A DNA stretch of 64,000 nucleotides from Terriglobales bacterium (GTDB lineage: Bacteria > Acidobacteriota > Terriglobia > Bryobacterales > Bryobacteraceae). This document shows, in pieces, positions 38,953-48,297 of the stretch (its first letter is position 1; every line of letters starts with the position of its first letter). The translations under genes and the position numbers were made by a program. The stretch lies in assembly GCA_027485675.1 (NCBI GenBank), contig JAIXQP010000005.1, positions 1-64,000 of the forward strand, given 5' to 3'. The notes under the pieces were generated by a model. The model worked only from the letters and a program-made list of their open reading frames with translations, did not search any database and was not told the origin of the DNA.

Positions 38953-40863
38953 TCCGATATGCAGCGGCGCGGCGCAGGAACTGGCGTAGCCGCAGGCCGT
39001 GGGCAGCAGCGGCGGCCGCTTCTCCTGCCGCGAGCGGCCAGCCGGTTCCGTGACGTTGCGTAACAGAATGGCCGGCGCGCCCAGTCGCGTCAGCGCCGCA
39101 TCCAACCGGCCATCGTTGTCGAAGTCCGCGATGACGGCTCCGCGCCAAGCGCCTTTCGGCGTCACCGGGATCGCTTGTTGAAAAATGCCTTTTGCCTGTA
39201 AGAAGAGCGTGGAGGTCTCTTCGTAGACCTCGTTCGAAACGGCCGCGATGTTATCCGTCACGTGGCTATTGGCGGTAAGCAGGTCGAGCCAGCCGTCGTT
39301 GTTGAAGTCGCCGAAGACCGCCCCCCAGCCGGAGCGGGTCATCGTCAGCGCGCCGAGTTTGGCCGGGTAGGTCACGTCCTGAAAACGGCCGCCGCCCAGG
39401 TTGCGCAGCAGCGGAAACGTCTCGCGGACCAGAGCCGTGAAAATCAAGTCGGGCCGCCCATCGCGGTCGATGTCCGCCACGCTCGTCCCCATCGCGGAGA
39501 CCGGTTGGCCGCTCTCACTCAAGGCCACGCCCGATTCGAGGCCGGTCTCAGCGAACGTCCCGTCGCCATTGTTGTGGAAAAGGAAGTTCGGCAGGTTGTC
39601 GTTCGTGACAAACAGGTCCAGCCAGCCGTCCGCGTCGAAATCCGCGACCGCCACCGACATGCCCTTCCCCCGGTGGCGGGCGATGCCGCTGCGCTCGGAA
39701 ACATCCTCGAACGTCCCGTCGCCCCGGTTGCGATAGAGGCGATTCGCCAGCGGCGCGAACTCCTTCGGATTGCAGTAGACGCGGACTCCCTTGGCGTCGT
39801 CGCCACAGAACTTGTTGTTGGCCGGCGTCCAACTGAGGTAGTTGACCACGAACAGGTCCAGATCGCCGTCCCGGTCGTAATCAAACCACGCGGCCGCGAC
39901 GGCGAACGGCTCGTCGGCAATGGCGGAAGGCACCGGCGTCAGGACGCCCTTGTCGTTGCGGTACAGGACATTCCGGCCCGCCCCGGTGACGAACAGGTCC
40001 GGGTCGCCGTCGTTGTCGAAATCGCCCACCGCGGCCCCAATTGCGAAGCCGTCTCCGGGGAGGGGAACCGCCTCCCATCCGCCCGCGCCGCGATTGTGGA
40101 GCAAGGTGTTGGCGTGTTGCGGTCCGGCTTTCCGCAGGGTGCGCGGGTCGGCGCCGTTCGGGAAGAAGAGGTCAACCAGGCCGTCGCCGTCGAAGTCGGC
40201 CGCTGCGAGTCCGCCGGCCATCGTGGAGACGAGGTGCTTGGCGGCCGTGGGCGAGTGGTTCAGGGTGAACGGAAGATCCTGCACGGCGAATCGCGGGACG
40301 ACCAATTCCCCCGCGGCGGAGGCAACCGGGGCGCGGGCGATCTTTTCGAGAATCTGCCGGCCTTCGCTGTTGTTGGCCGCGGCGGCGGCCTGCCGGGCTT
40401 CCGGGTAGCGGCCGAGTTTATAGAGAGCGCTCGCCAGGCCCGACCGCCCCTCCGGCGAATCGGCGCGCCGGTAGTGGGCCACGGCCACCTCCAGGTTGCC
40501 CCGCTCCTCCTCAATCCGGCCCCGCAACTGCCACACCCGCGCCGCCGGTTCACCGGCCGCCAGCGCCGCCGTCGCGCTCGCCAGCGCCTCATCGAAACGG
40601 CCCCGCAGAAACTGGACCCGCGCGAGGAAGTACGGGGCCTTCACCTCGGCAAAAAGGGCCTCGGCCTTGGCGAGTTCCCCGGTCTGCTGCCAGGCTAAAC
40701 CCAGCAACAGCGCCGCCGGCCGGTCCTTCGGATTGGCCGCCAGATGCCTCTCGTACAGCGCCGCGGCTTCAGCGAACCGCTGTTGCTGGTAAAATTGCCA
40801 TGCCTGCTCTTTTGCCGACTGTCCGAACAAAACGACGGCCAGGAGCATGGCTGCGATGCGCAT
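38929..40863 (-). CDS. CRTAC1-type protein: TPR repeats + FG-GAP/VCBS propeller, shortened ASPIC end
   Basis: A 644-residue exported protein. After a signal peptide (1-17) come TPR-like helices (to about 180), then at least seven calcium-binding-style repeats with D-x-D-x-D-G cores (DFDGDGLVD, DFDNDGDPD, DYDRDGDLD, DFDADGWLD, DIDRDGRPD, DFNNDGWLD, DFDNDGRLD), typical of an FG-GAP propeller. The usual C-terminal ASPIC/UnbV domain is only partly there: after 'LLRNVTEPAG' the text jumps to 'GYASSCAAPLHIGLG' and stops. About 25-30 residues appear lost. The end overlaps the DUF1501 gene. Confidence 0.8.
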   Translation of the reverse strand: MRIAAMLLAVVLFGQSAKEQAWQFYQQQRFAEAAALYERHLAANPKDRPAALLLGLAWQQTGELAKAEALFAEVKAPYFLARVQFLRGRFDEALASATAALAAGEPAARVWQLRGRIEEERGNLEVAVAHYRRADSPEGRSGLASALYKLGRYPEARQAAAAANNSEGRQILEKIARAPVASAAGELVVPRFAVQDLPFTLNHSPTAAKHLVSTMAGGLAAADFDGDGLVDLFFPNGADPRTLRKAGPQHANTLLHNRGAGGWEAVPLPGDGFAIGAAVGDFDNDGDPDLFVTGAGRNVLYRNDKGVLTPVPSAIADEPFAVAAAWFDYDRDGDLDLFVVNYLSWTPANNKFCGDDAKGVRVYCNPKEFAPLANRLYRNRGDGTFEDVSERSGIARHRGKGMSVAVADFDADGWLDLFVTNDNLPNFLFHNNGDGTFAETGLESGVALSESGQPVSAMGTSVADIDRDGRPDLIFTALVRETFPLLRNLGGGRFQDVTYPAKLGALTMTRSGWGAVFGDFNNDGWLDLLTANSHVTDNIAAVSNEVYEETSTLFLQAKGIFQQAIPVTPKGAWRGAVIADFDNDGRLDAALTRLGAPAILLRNVTEPAGRSRQEKRPPLLPTACGYASSCAAPLHIGLGQDVPH

Positions 40864-40943
40864 GGAACCATTCTACGGCGGGTCTTCAATCGGCGTGAGT
40901 GGGATCAATGTGGTAATCTCGATAGAGATAAGGGAGATTGGTT

Positions 40944-42716
40944 TTGGTTGAATTGAACACCCCCACCCGAGAAGCCGTGGAAGCGGCCTATGACCGGACG
41001 GTCCGCGAAGACATTGAGCGGTTCCGTGCGGTGGCGGCCGACTATCTGGACGGCAAACTGACGGCCGATCAGTTCCGCGCCGAGCGGCTGCGCCGGGGTG
41101 TCTACTCCCAACGCCAGGAAGGCGTCCACATGATCCGGACCAAGGTGCCGGGTGGCATCATGACCGCCGAGCAGATGGATTGCCTCGCCGATGTGGCCGA
41201 CCAGTTCGCGGCGGGTAAGGGCCATCTCACCACTCGCCAGAACATGCAGTACCACTTCGTCCCGCTGCCGCAGGTGGCCGACCTGCTGCATAAGCTGGCC
41301 GACGTCCGCCTCACCACGCGCGAAGCCTGCTACAACACGGTCCGCAACATCACCGCCTCGCCCCTCGCCGGGCTCCTGGCGAATGAAGTCTTCGACGTCC
41401 AGCCCTACGTCCGCAAAGTCGCCCTCGCGTTCCTCCACAACCCGCTGACCGACTCCATGCCCCGCAAGTTCAAAATCGCCTTCTTCGGCGGCGGCGAACG
41501 CGACGATATGGCGCTGGCGATTCATGATCTCGGCTTGACCGCCGTGATTCGCGACGGGCAGCGCGGCTTCCGCACCGTGCTCGGTGGCGGCTTAGGCCCC
41601 CTGCCGAACGAAGCCGTTCTGCTCGACGAGTTCCTGCCCGAAGATAAGCTGATCCCGCGCACCGAAGCGGTGCTGCGCCTCTTTAACCAGCACGGCAACC
41701 GGAGCAATAAGAACAAAGCCCGGCTCAAGTTCGTTCTGCGCGAGCGGGGTATCGAATGGGTGAAAGAGACCATCGAAGCCAACTACGCCGACATTCTGGC
41801 CAACGGCGGCACGCCCGAACCCACCCACGTCCCCGAGAATTTTGGCGGCTTCCGCCTGCAGCCCTTCCCGCTCGGCGAAGGCGGCCAGCTCCCGATCCTC
41901 GGTTCCACCCCGGCCGACCCCGCCTTCGACCGCTGGCTCGAAACCAACGTCCAGGAGCAGAAGCACGCTGGCTACGCCATCGTCACCATCCGCTGCCCCC
42001 AAGGCAATCTCGTCAGTTCGCAGATGCGCGCCGTGGCTAACATCGCCCGCGACGCCGGCGATAGCTACGTTCGCGTGGGGATCGATCAGAACCTCATGAT
42101 CGCCTGGATCCCGGTGCACAACCTCCGCCGCGTCCATGCTGCGCTGCAAGCGGTTGGCCTTGCCGATGCGGGCGCCTACGAGATCACCGACACGGTCTCC
42201 TGCCCCGGCGGCTACTCGTGCAATCTCGCCCTCACCAAGTCTATGAACCTGGCCGCGGCCATCTCGCAAGCCGTCGCCGACTACCGCGACCCGCAGGTCC
42301 GCAAAATGGCCGTGAAGATCAGCGGCTGCCCGAACTCCTGCGGCCAGCACTGGATCGCCGATCTCGGCTTCTACGGCAACTCCCGGAAGATCAACGGCAA
42401 GGAAGTGCCTTACTACCTCATGCTCCTCGGCGGCGGTCACGACCGCGAAGGCATGCTTCGGTTTGGCTTGGCCATCCAGAGCCTCCCCGCCCGTTTGATC
42501 ACGGTAGCCGTGCGCCGCGTCATCGATCACTTCATGCAGGATCGCCAGCCCGGCGAATCGTTCCGCGAATATGTCCTCCGGCACAAGGTCGCGTTCTTCA
42601 AGGAAATGACCGCCGATCTCGCCAAGCCCGCCGAGTTCACCGACGAGATGTACATGGACTGGGGCGATGAAGTGGCCTTCTCCCTGCAGTTGGGCCGCGG
42701 CGAGTGTGCGTCCTAG
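40944..42716 (+). CDS. Siroheme nitrite/sulfite reductase (ferredoxin type)
   Basis: This reductase of about 590 residues does a six-electron reduction of nitrite or sulfite. The siroheme/[4Fe-4S] ligands are present: CPGGYSC (about Cys420/426) and GCPNSCGQ (about Cys462/466), with the two half-domain repeats around them. I prefer TTG 40944 because AGGGAG (40931-40936) is 7 nt upstream; TTG 40938 is too close. Motifs do not decide between nitrite and sulfite. The siroheme could come from the cobA/hemD operon at 45-50 kb. Confidence 0.88.
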   Translation: MVELNTPTREAVEAAYDRTVREDIERFRAVAADYLDGKLTADQFRAERLRRGVYSQRQEGVHMIRTKVPGGIMTAEQMDCLADVADQFAAGKGHLTTRQNMQYHFVPLPQVADLLHKLADVRLTTREACYNTVRNITASPLAGLLANEVFDVQPYVRKVALAFLHNPLTDSMPRKFKIAFFGGGERDDMALAIHDLGLTAVIRDGQRGFRTVLGGGLGPLPNEAVLLDEFLPEDKLIPRTEAVLRLFNQHGNRSNKNKARLKFVLRERGIEWVKETIEANYADILANGGTPEPTHVPENFGGFRLQPFPLGEGGQLPILGSTPADPAFDRWLETNVQEQKHAGYAIVTIRCPQGNLVSSQMRAVANIARDAGDSYVRVGIDQNLMIAWIPVHNLRRVHAALQAVGLADAGAYEITDTVSCPGGYSCNLALTKSMNLAAAISQAVADYRDPQVRKMAVKISGCPNSCGQHWIADLGFYGNSRKINGKEVPYYLMLLGGGHDREGMLRFGLAIQSLPARLITVAVRRVIDHFMQDRQPGESFREYVLRHKVAFFKEMTADLAKPAEFTDEMYMDWGDEVAFSLQLGRGECAS

Positions 42717-42737
42717 TCAGCAAGTGCGATACAGTGT

Positions 42738-42758
42738 GGGGCGAGGAATCTTAGCCCC
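42738..42758 (+). promoter_or_regulatory. Small hairpin around the ribosome site of the DUF4332 gene
   Basis: A 5-bp stem (GGGGC at 42738-42742, GCCCC at 42754-42758) encloses an 11-nt loop holding GAGGA. The stem ends directly at the ATG. It could tune ribosome access, or be chance; five G-C pairs in high-GC DNA are weak evidence. Confidence 0.35.
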
Positions 42759-43160
42759 ATGAAAATCGAAGAAATCGAGGGAATCGGACCCGCCTACGCC
42801 ACCAAGCTGACCGAGGCGGGTCTCACTACGGTGGAAGCCCTCCTCGAAGCCGGTGGTACCGCCAAAGGCCGCGCCGCGCTCGCCGAAAAGACCGAGATCA
42901 GCGAAAAGCTGATTCTCCGCTGGGTCAACCACGCCGACCTGATCCGCCTCAAGGGTGTCGGTCCCCAGTTCGCCGAACTGCTCGAAGCGGCAGGCGTCGA
43001 TACGGTCAAGGAACTCCGCAACCGGAACGCCGCCAACCTCGCCGCCAAGCTCATTGAGATCAACGAAGCGAAGAGCATTGCCGGCACCACTCCGAATGCA
43101 AAGCAGGTCGAGGGTTGGATTGAAGAAGCCAAAACCCTCGATCCCAAGGTCTCGCACTAG
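42759..43160 (+). CDS. DUF4332 (helix-hairpin-helix) protein
   Basis: A 133-residue protein made of two helix-hairpin-helix units: 'IEGIGPAYATKLTEAGL' (about 6-22) and 'LKGVGPQFAELLEAAGV' (about 63-79). This is the DUF4332 arrangement, related to DNA-binding HhH domains, but its target is unknown. It follows the reductase gene by 42 nt and its stop overlaps the Clp-like gene stop by 4 nt (CTAG). Confidence 0.82.
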   Translation: MKIEEIEGIGPAYATKLTEAGLTTVEALLEAGGTAKGRAALAEKTEISEKLILRWVNHADLIRLKGVGPQFAELLEAAGVDTVKELRNRNAANLAAKLIEINEAKSIAGTTPNAKQVEGWIEEAKTLDPKVSH

Positions 43161-44383
43161 CGCCGCGTGAAGCGGGCGGACTGCGTTCGCCCGCCTTCCG
43201 TCTCCATGGCGATCTGCGCCGCCACCAGTTGTTGGCTAAAGCTGATATTCGTGATCTGCGCCATCGTCACCGGGCTCATCCCCTCAGCCTCGCGCTGAAA
43301 GGTCAGTTGTCCCGTGCCGGCGTCGTACCCCACGCGGATCGAATCCCCCATGCGAATCTGCTCGGTGGCGATCAGGTTAGACAACGGCTGCACCAACGCC
43401 CGCTCAATCGCCCGCTTCAAGTGCCGGGCGCCGTACTTGGCGTCAATGCCCTGTTCGAGCAGGTGCTCCTTCGCCTCGTCCGAACACTGGAAGATAAAGG
43501 CCCGATCCGACGACGATTGGAAAATCCGCTGCTGCACCTGCCTGAGTTCGATGTCGAGAATCTGCCGCATCTGCTTCTCGCCCAGCGGCTGAAACACCAC
43601 CACCTTGTCCAGCCGGTTCATGAACTCCGGCGTGAACTTCTTCCGCGCCGCCTCCACCCCGGACCGCGAAATCTTCTCGGTCGTCTTCGCGTCCAGCGTG
43701 TCCGGGTTCAGCGCATCGGTCCGCTGCAAGCCAAATCCCAGCTTCGGCTGCAGCAGGCTCGACATCTCACTCGCCCCCAAGTTCGAGGTCATGAAGATCA
43801 TCGCCCGGCTGAAGTCCACCTTCCGGTTGTCGCCCAGCGTCAACGTCGCCTTGTCCAGGATCCCCAGCAGCAGATTCCAAAGCGAATCCGAGGCCTTTTC
43901 AATCTCATCGAACAGGATGAAACTCAGCTTCACCCGCTCGGTATGGTGCTGGTTGATCGTCTCCTGGCTCAGCAGGGGATGCGTCTCCCGATGCCCCAGG
44001 TAGCCCGGCGGCGATCCAATCAGCTTGGCGATCTCGTGGCTGTGCTGAAACTCCGCGCAGTCGATCTTCACGACCGCCCGCGGGCTCCCCACCAAACTCT
44101 CCGCCATCGCCTCCACAATCCGCGTCTTTCCCGTGCCCGTCGGCCCGAGAAACAAGAAGTTCCCCACCGGCCGTCCCGGCGGATTCAGACCCGTCTGGTG
44201 CATCTGGTAGATGTTGACGATCTGGTCGATCGCCTCATCCTGCCCAATCACCAGGCGCCGCAGGTTGGAATCCAGCGCCTCGGCCTCCCTCCCGGTTCGC
44301 GAGGGATCGAGCCGAATATTGGTCGGAAGATTCTTAGCGGTCGAACCGGATCCGGATAATCCTAGGCTAGCCAGCCGCGTCAT
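43157..44383 (-). CDS. Single-ring AAA+ ATPase of the ClpA/ClpB D2 type
   Basis: A 408-residue AAA+ protein starting at the ATG that has AAGGAG 7 nt upstream; a longer frame back to 44503 lacks such a site. It has Walker A GPTGTGKT (80-87), pore loop GYLG (128-131), Walker B ILFDEIEK (156-163), sensor 'MTSNLGA' and the C-terminal Clp small domain with 'YGARHLKRAIER'. Only one AAA domain is present, and no N-domain, middle domain or IGF-type ClpP loop was seen. It is probably an unfoldase or remodelling factor. Confidence 0.8.
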   Translation of the reverse strand: MTRLASLGLSGSGSTAKNLPTNIRLDPSRTGREAEALDSNLRRLVIGQDEAIDQIVNIYQMHQTGLNPPGRPVGNFLFLGPTGTGKTRIVEAMAESLVGSPRAVVKIDCAEFQHSHEIAKLIGSPPGYLGHRETHPLLSQETINQHHTERVKLSFILFDEIEKASDSLWNLLLGILDKATLTLGDNRKVDFSRAMIFMTSNLGASEMSSLLQPKLGFGLQRTDALNPDTLDAKTTEKISRSGVEAARKKFTPEFMNRLDKVVVFQPLGEKQMRQILDIELRQVQQRIFQSSSDRAFIFQCSDEAKEHLLEQGIDAKYGARHLKRAIERALVQPLSNLIATEQIRMGDSIRVGYDAGTGQLTFQREAEGMSPVTMAQITNISFSQQLVAAQIAMETEGGRTQSARFTRR

Positions 44384-44567
44384 GCCACTACTCCTTTGCC
44401 ATTTCATTTGGGGGTACCAACTTGTTGGTCGTGAAGCGGCAAGATCTTCCGGCGAGTCCGTTCCAGGGATCTCTCGAATTGGTCTACGTAGTCCTCGAAT
44501 CACCGATTACCTCACAAGAGATCCCAGCAATTCAGGTGCCGATCGAATCGAGAGCTGATTTTAAGGC

Positions 44568-45284
44568 CTATTTCCCTGGTTTTGATGGCCGAATTTCCAC
44601 CCGGCTCACCAACGTCCGCGCCGGCATTCTCAGTACCGCAAGAACCATATCGGCAACATCTTCCGGAGCAATCTTCCAATCTGAACCTTTTCCTCCGGTT
44701 CGCGGAGAAAAATTGGTGTCCACGCTGCCCGGCATAATGTACGTCACCCGGATGTCCTCCTGCCGGTGATCGAGCATCATCGCCTCGCTAAATCCATTCA
44801 ATCCGAACTTCGACGCGTTGTAGGCCGCCCCTCCGGCAAACGGATTCTTCCCCGCCAAACTCGACAGGTTCACAATATAGCCCCCGCCGCCCGGCCGCAT
44901 CCGCTCCAGCGCCTCCCGCGAGCAATAAAAACTCCCGCTCAGGTTCACCTCAATCGTCCGCCGCCAGTCCTCCACCGTCAACTCCCCCGTCGGCTTGAAA
45001 ATGCCAATCCCGGCGTTGTTTACCAGGATGTCCAAACCTCCCAATTTGGCATCCGCGAACCGGAACAGTTCCGCCACCTGTTCCGTATTGGAAACGTCGC
45101 ACGCCGTGGCGTACCCATGGACGTACCCCCGGGCCCGCAACTCTTCTTCGGCCCAGTCCGCCTCCGTTCTTCCGCAAAACACCACGTGGGCGCCCGCCTC
45201 GAGCAGTTGCTCCACAATCGCCCGGCCAATCCCGCGCGTTCCCCCCGTCACCAGGGCGCGCTTTCCGTTCAATGAAGTTGTCAT
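44568..45284 (-). CDS. Short-chain dehydrogenase/reductase
   Basis: A 238-residue classical SDR. The cofactor site is TGGTRGIG (13-20), the structural motif NNAGIG is present, and the catalytic Ser, Tyr and Lys lie in 'NLSSLAG...AAYNASKFG'. Substrate not predictable. The frame can be extended upstream, but the ATG at 45284 gives the normal SDR start. The 184 bp before the next minus-strand gene (44384-44567) show no gene and look lower in GC. It is divergent from hemX by 31 bp. Confidence 0.88.
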   Translation of the reverse strand: MTTSLNGKRALVTGGTRGIGRAIVEQLLEAGAHVVFCGRTEADWAEEELRARGYVHGYATACDVSNTEQVAELFRFADAKLGGLDILVNNAGIGIFKPTGELTVEDWRRTIEVNLSGSFYCSREALERMRPGGGGYIVNLSSLAGKNPFAGGAAYNASKFGLNGFSEAMMLDHRQEDIRVTYIMPGSVDTNFSPRTGGKGSDWKIAPEDVADMVLAVLRMPARTLVSRVEIRPSKPGK

Positions 45285-45315
45285 AGGCTTACTCGATATA
45301 CTGGAAATACGATCG

Positions 45316-46134
45316 ATGCAGGACTTCAGCATAGTATGGCTGCGGGTGGCGGCGGTGTTGTACGCAGTCGGCCTGATCCACGTCCTGTTTTTCGTCTGGC
45401 GCCGCTCCAGCCTCTTGTTTCCCGTCGCGCTGCAGGCCTTCGCCGCCGGCGCCCTGCTCCACACCGTCTCCATCGTGGAACAATCTTTGCAAAGTGGGCA
45501 TCTTGCGTTACAAACATTTCATCAAACGATCAGTGCCTGTGCGCTCCTGATCGCCGTGGCCTTTCTCCTCGTGTACAAACTGTACGATTTTTCGAGCCTC
45601 GCCGTTTTCATCTTCCCCATCACCTGCCTGATGGCGATCATCGGCACCACGGCCGTCCCCGTCACCCCCTGGTCGCAATCCGCCCTCCGCGACGCCTGGC
45701 TGCTCGCCCACGTCCTGCTCATCCTCGCCGGCTACGTCGCCATGCTCCTCATGGCCGTCAGCTCCGTCTTCTACCTCCTGCAGGAGCGCCACCTGAAGGC
45801 GAAGTCCTCAAGCAGCCTCTTTGACCGCCTTCCCCCCCTCGGCACCCTCGATTCCCTCAGCTCCCGCTCTATGGCCATCGGATTTGTCTGTACCACCGGC
45901 GGCGTTATCACCGGCTGCCTCTGGGCCTTTATCGAGTCCGGCACCCGCTGGATCAGTGAAGGCAAGGTGCACATCGCGCTCTTCACCTGGATCTTCTATC
46001 TCGTCGTCGTCTACCTGCGTTCAAGCGCCGGCTGGCGCGGCCGCCGCGCGGCGTTCCTGTCCATTTACATGCTGATGTTCAGCGCGCTCACCTGGGTCTC
46101 CCACACCGACCTGCGGGACCTCCTCGCCCGATGA
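45316..46134 (+). CDS. hemX: HemX/CcsA-like cytochrome c assembly family membrane protein
   Basis: A 272-residue protein with about eight membrane helices. It belongs to the CcsA/CcmC/HemX family; the segment 'WSQSALRDAWLLAHVLLILAGYVAM' carries the conserved histidine in a WxxxH-like context. Its place immediately before hemA, overlapping it by 4 nt (ATGA), copies the hemAX association of Bacillus, where HemX affects HemA level. A role in haem export or HemA control is inferred. No strong ribosome site precedes the ATG. Confidence 0.78.
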   Translation: MQDFSIVWLRVAAVLYAVGLIHVLFFVWRRSSLLFPVALQAFAAGALLHTVSIVEQSLQSGHLALQTFHQTISACALLIAVAFLLVYKLYDFSSLAVFIFPITCLMAIIGTTAVPVTPWSQSALRDAWLLAHVLLILAGYVAMLLMAVSSVFYLLQERHLKAKSSSSLFDRLPPLGTLDSLSSRSMAIGFVCTTGGVITGCLWAFIESGTRWISEGKVHIALFTWIFYLVVVYLRSSAGWRGRRAAFLSIYMLMFSALTWVSHTDLRDLLAR

Positions 46135-47402
46135 AGCTGCACGTCACAGGCCTGAACCACCGCACGGCCCCCGTCGAAGTACGCGAACGCGTCGCCTTCT
46201 CCGACGCCGCCCTCCCGGACGCCCTCCGCGAACTCCGCGAACGCACCGGCTTCCACGAAGGCCTCATCCTCTCCACCTGCAACCGCGTCGAAATCGCCGT
46301 CGCCACCGATGATCAGGTCGACGCCCAGCGCTCACTCGAAGAGTTCCTCGGCGAAGCCCGCCACGTCGAACGCAAAAAACTCAGCGCTCACCTTTATGGC
46401 TACGACGACCGCGACGCCATCCGCCACCTCTTCCGCGTCGCCTCCTCGCTCGATTCCATGGTCCTCGGCGAACCGCAGATCCTCGGCCAGCTAAAGCAGG
46501 CCTACGCCGTCGCCAAAAGCTCGGGCTCCGTCGGCAGCTACCTCGATACCGTCCTCACCCGCGCCTTCTCCGTCGCCAAACGGGTCCGCACGGAGACGAT
46601 GATCGGCCAGAACGCCGTCTCCGTCAGCTTCGCCGCCGTCGAACTCGCTCGCGAGATCTTCGGCAACCTTAAGGATTGCCGCGTCCTTCTCGTCGGCGCC
46701 GGCAAGATGAGCGAACTCGCCGCCCGGCATCTCCATCGCAGCGGCGTCAGCAAGATCCTCGTCACCAACCGCACCCGCTCCCGCGCCGAAGAGATGGCCG
46801 CGATCTTCGATGGCACCATCATCGACTACGATGCCTTCCTCCAAACGCTCCCCGAAGTCGACATCGTCATCGCTTCGAGCGGCGCCCCCCACTACATCCT
46901 CACCCGCGATCAGGTCCAGCGCGCCATGGGCCTCCGCCGCGGCCGCCCCATGTTCCTCATCGATATCGCCGTCCCGCGCAATATCGAACCGGCCATCAAC
47001 CAGCTCGAAAACGTCTTCCTCTACGACATCGACGACCTCGGCAAAGTCGTCGACCAGAACCGTAAGGAACGAGAATCGGAGGCCGCCACCGGCGAAGCCA
47101 TCATCGCCGAAGAGGTGGAGAAGCTGGTCGCCCGGCTCAAGACCCGCGCCGCCACCCCCGTCATCGTCGAACTGCAGGATCACCTCGATCAGCTCCGCCG
47201 CGGCGAACTCCAGCGCCTCCGCTCGAAGCTCGGGCCCCTCACGCCGCAACAGGAAGAGGCGATCGAAGCCCTCACCAAAGGCCTGATGAACAAGGTGGCC
47301 CACGGCGCCATCGCGGAAATCCGCAAGTCCGCCGCGCAGGAAGACGGCTGGCAAACCGTCAGCCTGGTGCGCCGTCTCTTCCGCCTCGAAACCGATGAAT
47401 AA
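46131..47402 (+). CDS. hemA: Glutamyl-tRNA reductase
   Basis: This 423-residue NADPH-dependent enzyme makes glutamate-1-semialdehyde from Glu-tRNA, the first committed step of C5 tetrapyrrole synthesis. The catalytic Cys50 is in LSTCNRVE, the start 'GLNHRTAPVEVRE' is diagnostic, and the NADPH domain follows ('VLLVGAGKMSELAARHL'), then the dimerisation helix. It overlaps hemX by 4 nt and hemC by 8 nt. Confidence 0.96.
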   Translation: MKLHVTGLNHRTAPVEVRERVAFSDAALPDALRELRERTGFHEGLILSTCNRVEIAVATDDQVDAQRSLEEFLGEARHVERKKLSAHLYGYDDRDAIRHLFRVASSLDSMVLGEPQILGQLKQAYAVAKSSGSVGSYLDTVLTRAFSVAKRVRTETMIGQNAVSVSFAAVELAREIFGNLKDCRVLLVGAGKMSELAARHLHRSGVSKILVTNRTRSRAEEMAAIFDGTIIDYDAFLQTLPEVDIVIASSGAPHYILTRDQVQRAMGLRRGRPMFLIDIAVPRNIEPAINQLENVFLYDIDDLGKVVDQNRKERESEAATGEAIIAEEVEKLVARLKTRAATPVIVELQDHLDQLRRGELQRLRSKLGPLTPQQEEAIEALTKGLMNKVAHGAIAEIRKSAAQEDGWQTVSLVRRLFRLETDE

Positions 47403-48297
47403 CTCGCTCATTATCGGGAGCCGCGGCTCCCAACTGGCCCTCTGGCAGTCCAACTGGGTGAAAGCCCAACTCGAACAACACGGCTATACCGTCTCCATCG
47501 AGATCATCCAAACCACCGGCGACAAGATCACGGACGTGTCGCTCTCAAAGATCGGCTCGAAGGGCCTCTTCACCAAGGAGATTGAGGAGGCGCTCCTCGA
47601 TGGCCGCGTCCACCTCGCCGTCCACTCCTGTAAGGACATGCCCACCGAACTGCCCGCCGGCCTCGTCCTCTCCGCCATCCCCGTCCGCGAAGATCCCCGC
47701 GATGTCGTCGTCGGCCGCAAGATCAGCGAGCTCCCCGCCGGCTCGAAGGTCGGCACCAGCTCCCTCCGCCGCGCCGCGCAGTTGCAGGCGCTGCGCCCGG
47801 ACCTCGTCATCGAGAACATTCGCGGCAACGTCGATACCCGCCTCCGCAAGCAGCAGGAAGGGCAGTACGATGCCATCATCCTCGCCGCCGCCGGGCTCCA
47901 TCGCCTCGGCCTCGGCGCCCACATCGCCGAGTACCTCGCCCCGGAGCAGATGATGCCCGCCGTCGCCCAGGGCGCGCTCGCCATTGAAACGCTCACCGAC
48001 GGCCCCGGCTTCGCCGCCGCGTCCCTCCTCGACGATGCCGCCACCCGCCTCTGCGTCACCGCCGAACGCGCCGCCCTTCGCGCCCTCGGCGGCGGCTGCC
48101 AGGTGCCGCTCGGCGCCCACGCCACGCTCACCGGCGATACGCTCACCGTCCACGGCGTCTGCGTCTCGCCCGATGGCCGCCTCGTCGTTCGCGCCTCGGC
48201 CACCGGCGCCGACGCCGAAACCACCGGCGCCGCTCTCGGCCAGCGCCTCCTCGACGGCGGCGCCCGCTTCATCCTCGATCAGGTCTACCACCCATGA
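47395..48297 (+). CDS. hemC: Porphobilinogen deaminase (hydroxymethylbilane synthase)
   Basis: This 300-residue enzyme joins four porphobilinogens into hydroxymethylbilane. The dipyrromethane-bearing cysteine is Cys235 in GGGCQVPLG. The catalytic Asp81 lies in 'HSCKDMPTELP', and the arginines in 'GTSSLRRAAQL' and 'NIRGNVDTRL' bind the chain. It overlaps hemA (8 nt) and the fused gene downstream (4 nt, ATGA). Confidence 0.96.
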   Translation: MNNSLIIGSRGSQLALWQSNWVKAQLEQHGYTVSIEIIQTTGDKITDVSLSKIGSKGLFTKEIEEALLDGRVHLAVHSCKDMPTELPAGLVLSAIPVREDPRDVVVGRKISELPAGSKVGTSSLRRAAQLQALRPDLVIENIRGNVDTRLRKQQEGQYDAIILAAAGLHRLGLGAHIAEYLAPEQMMPAVAQGALAIETLTDGPGFAAASLLDDAATRLCVTAERAALRALGGGCQVPLGAHATLTGDTLTVHGVCVSPDGRLVVRASATGADAETTGAALGQRLLDGGARFILDQVYHP

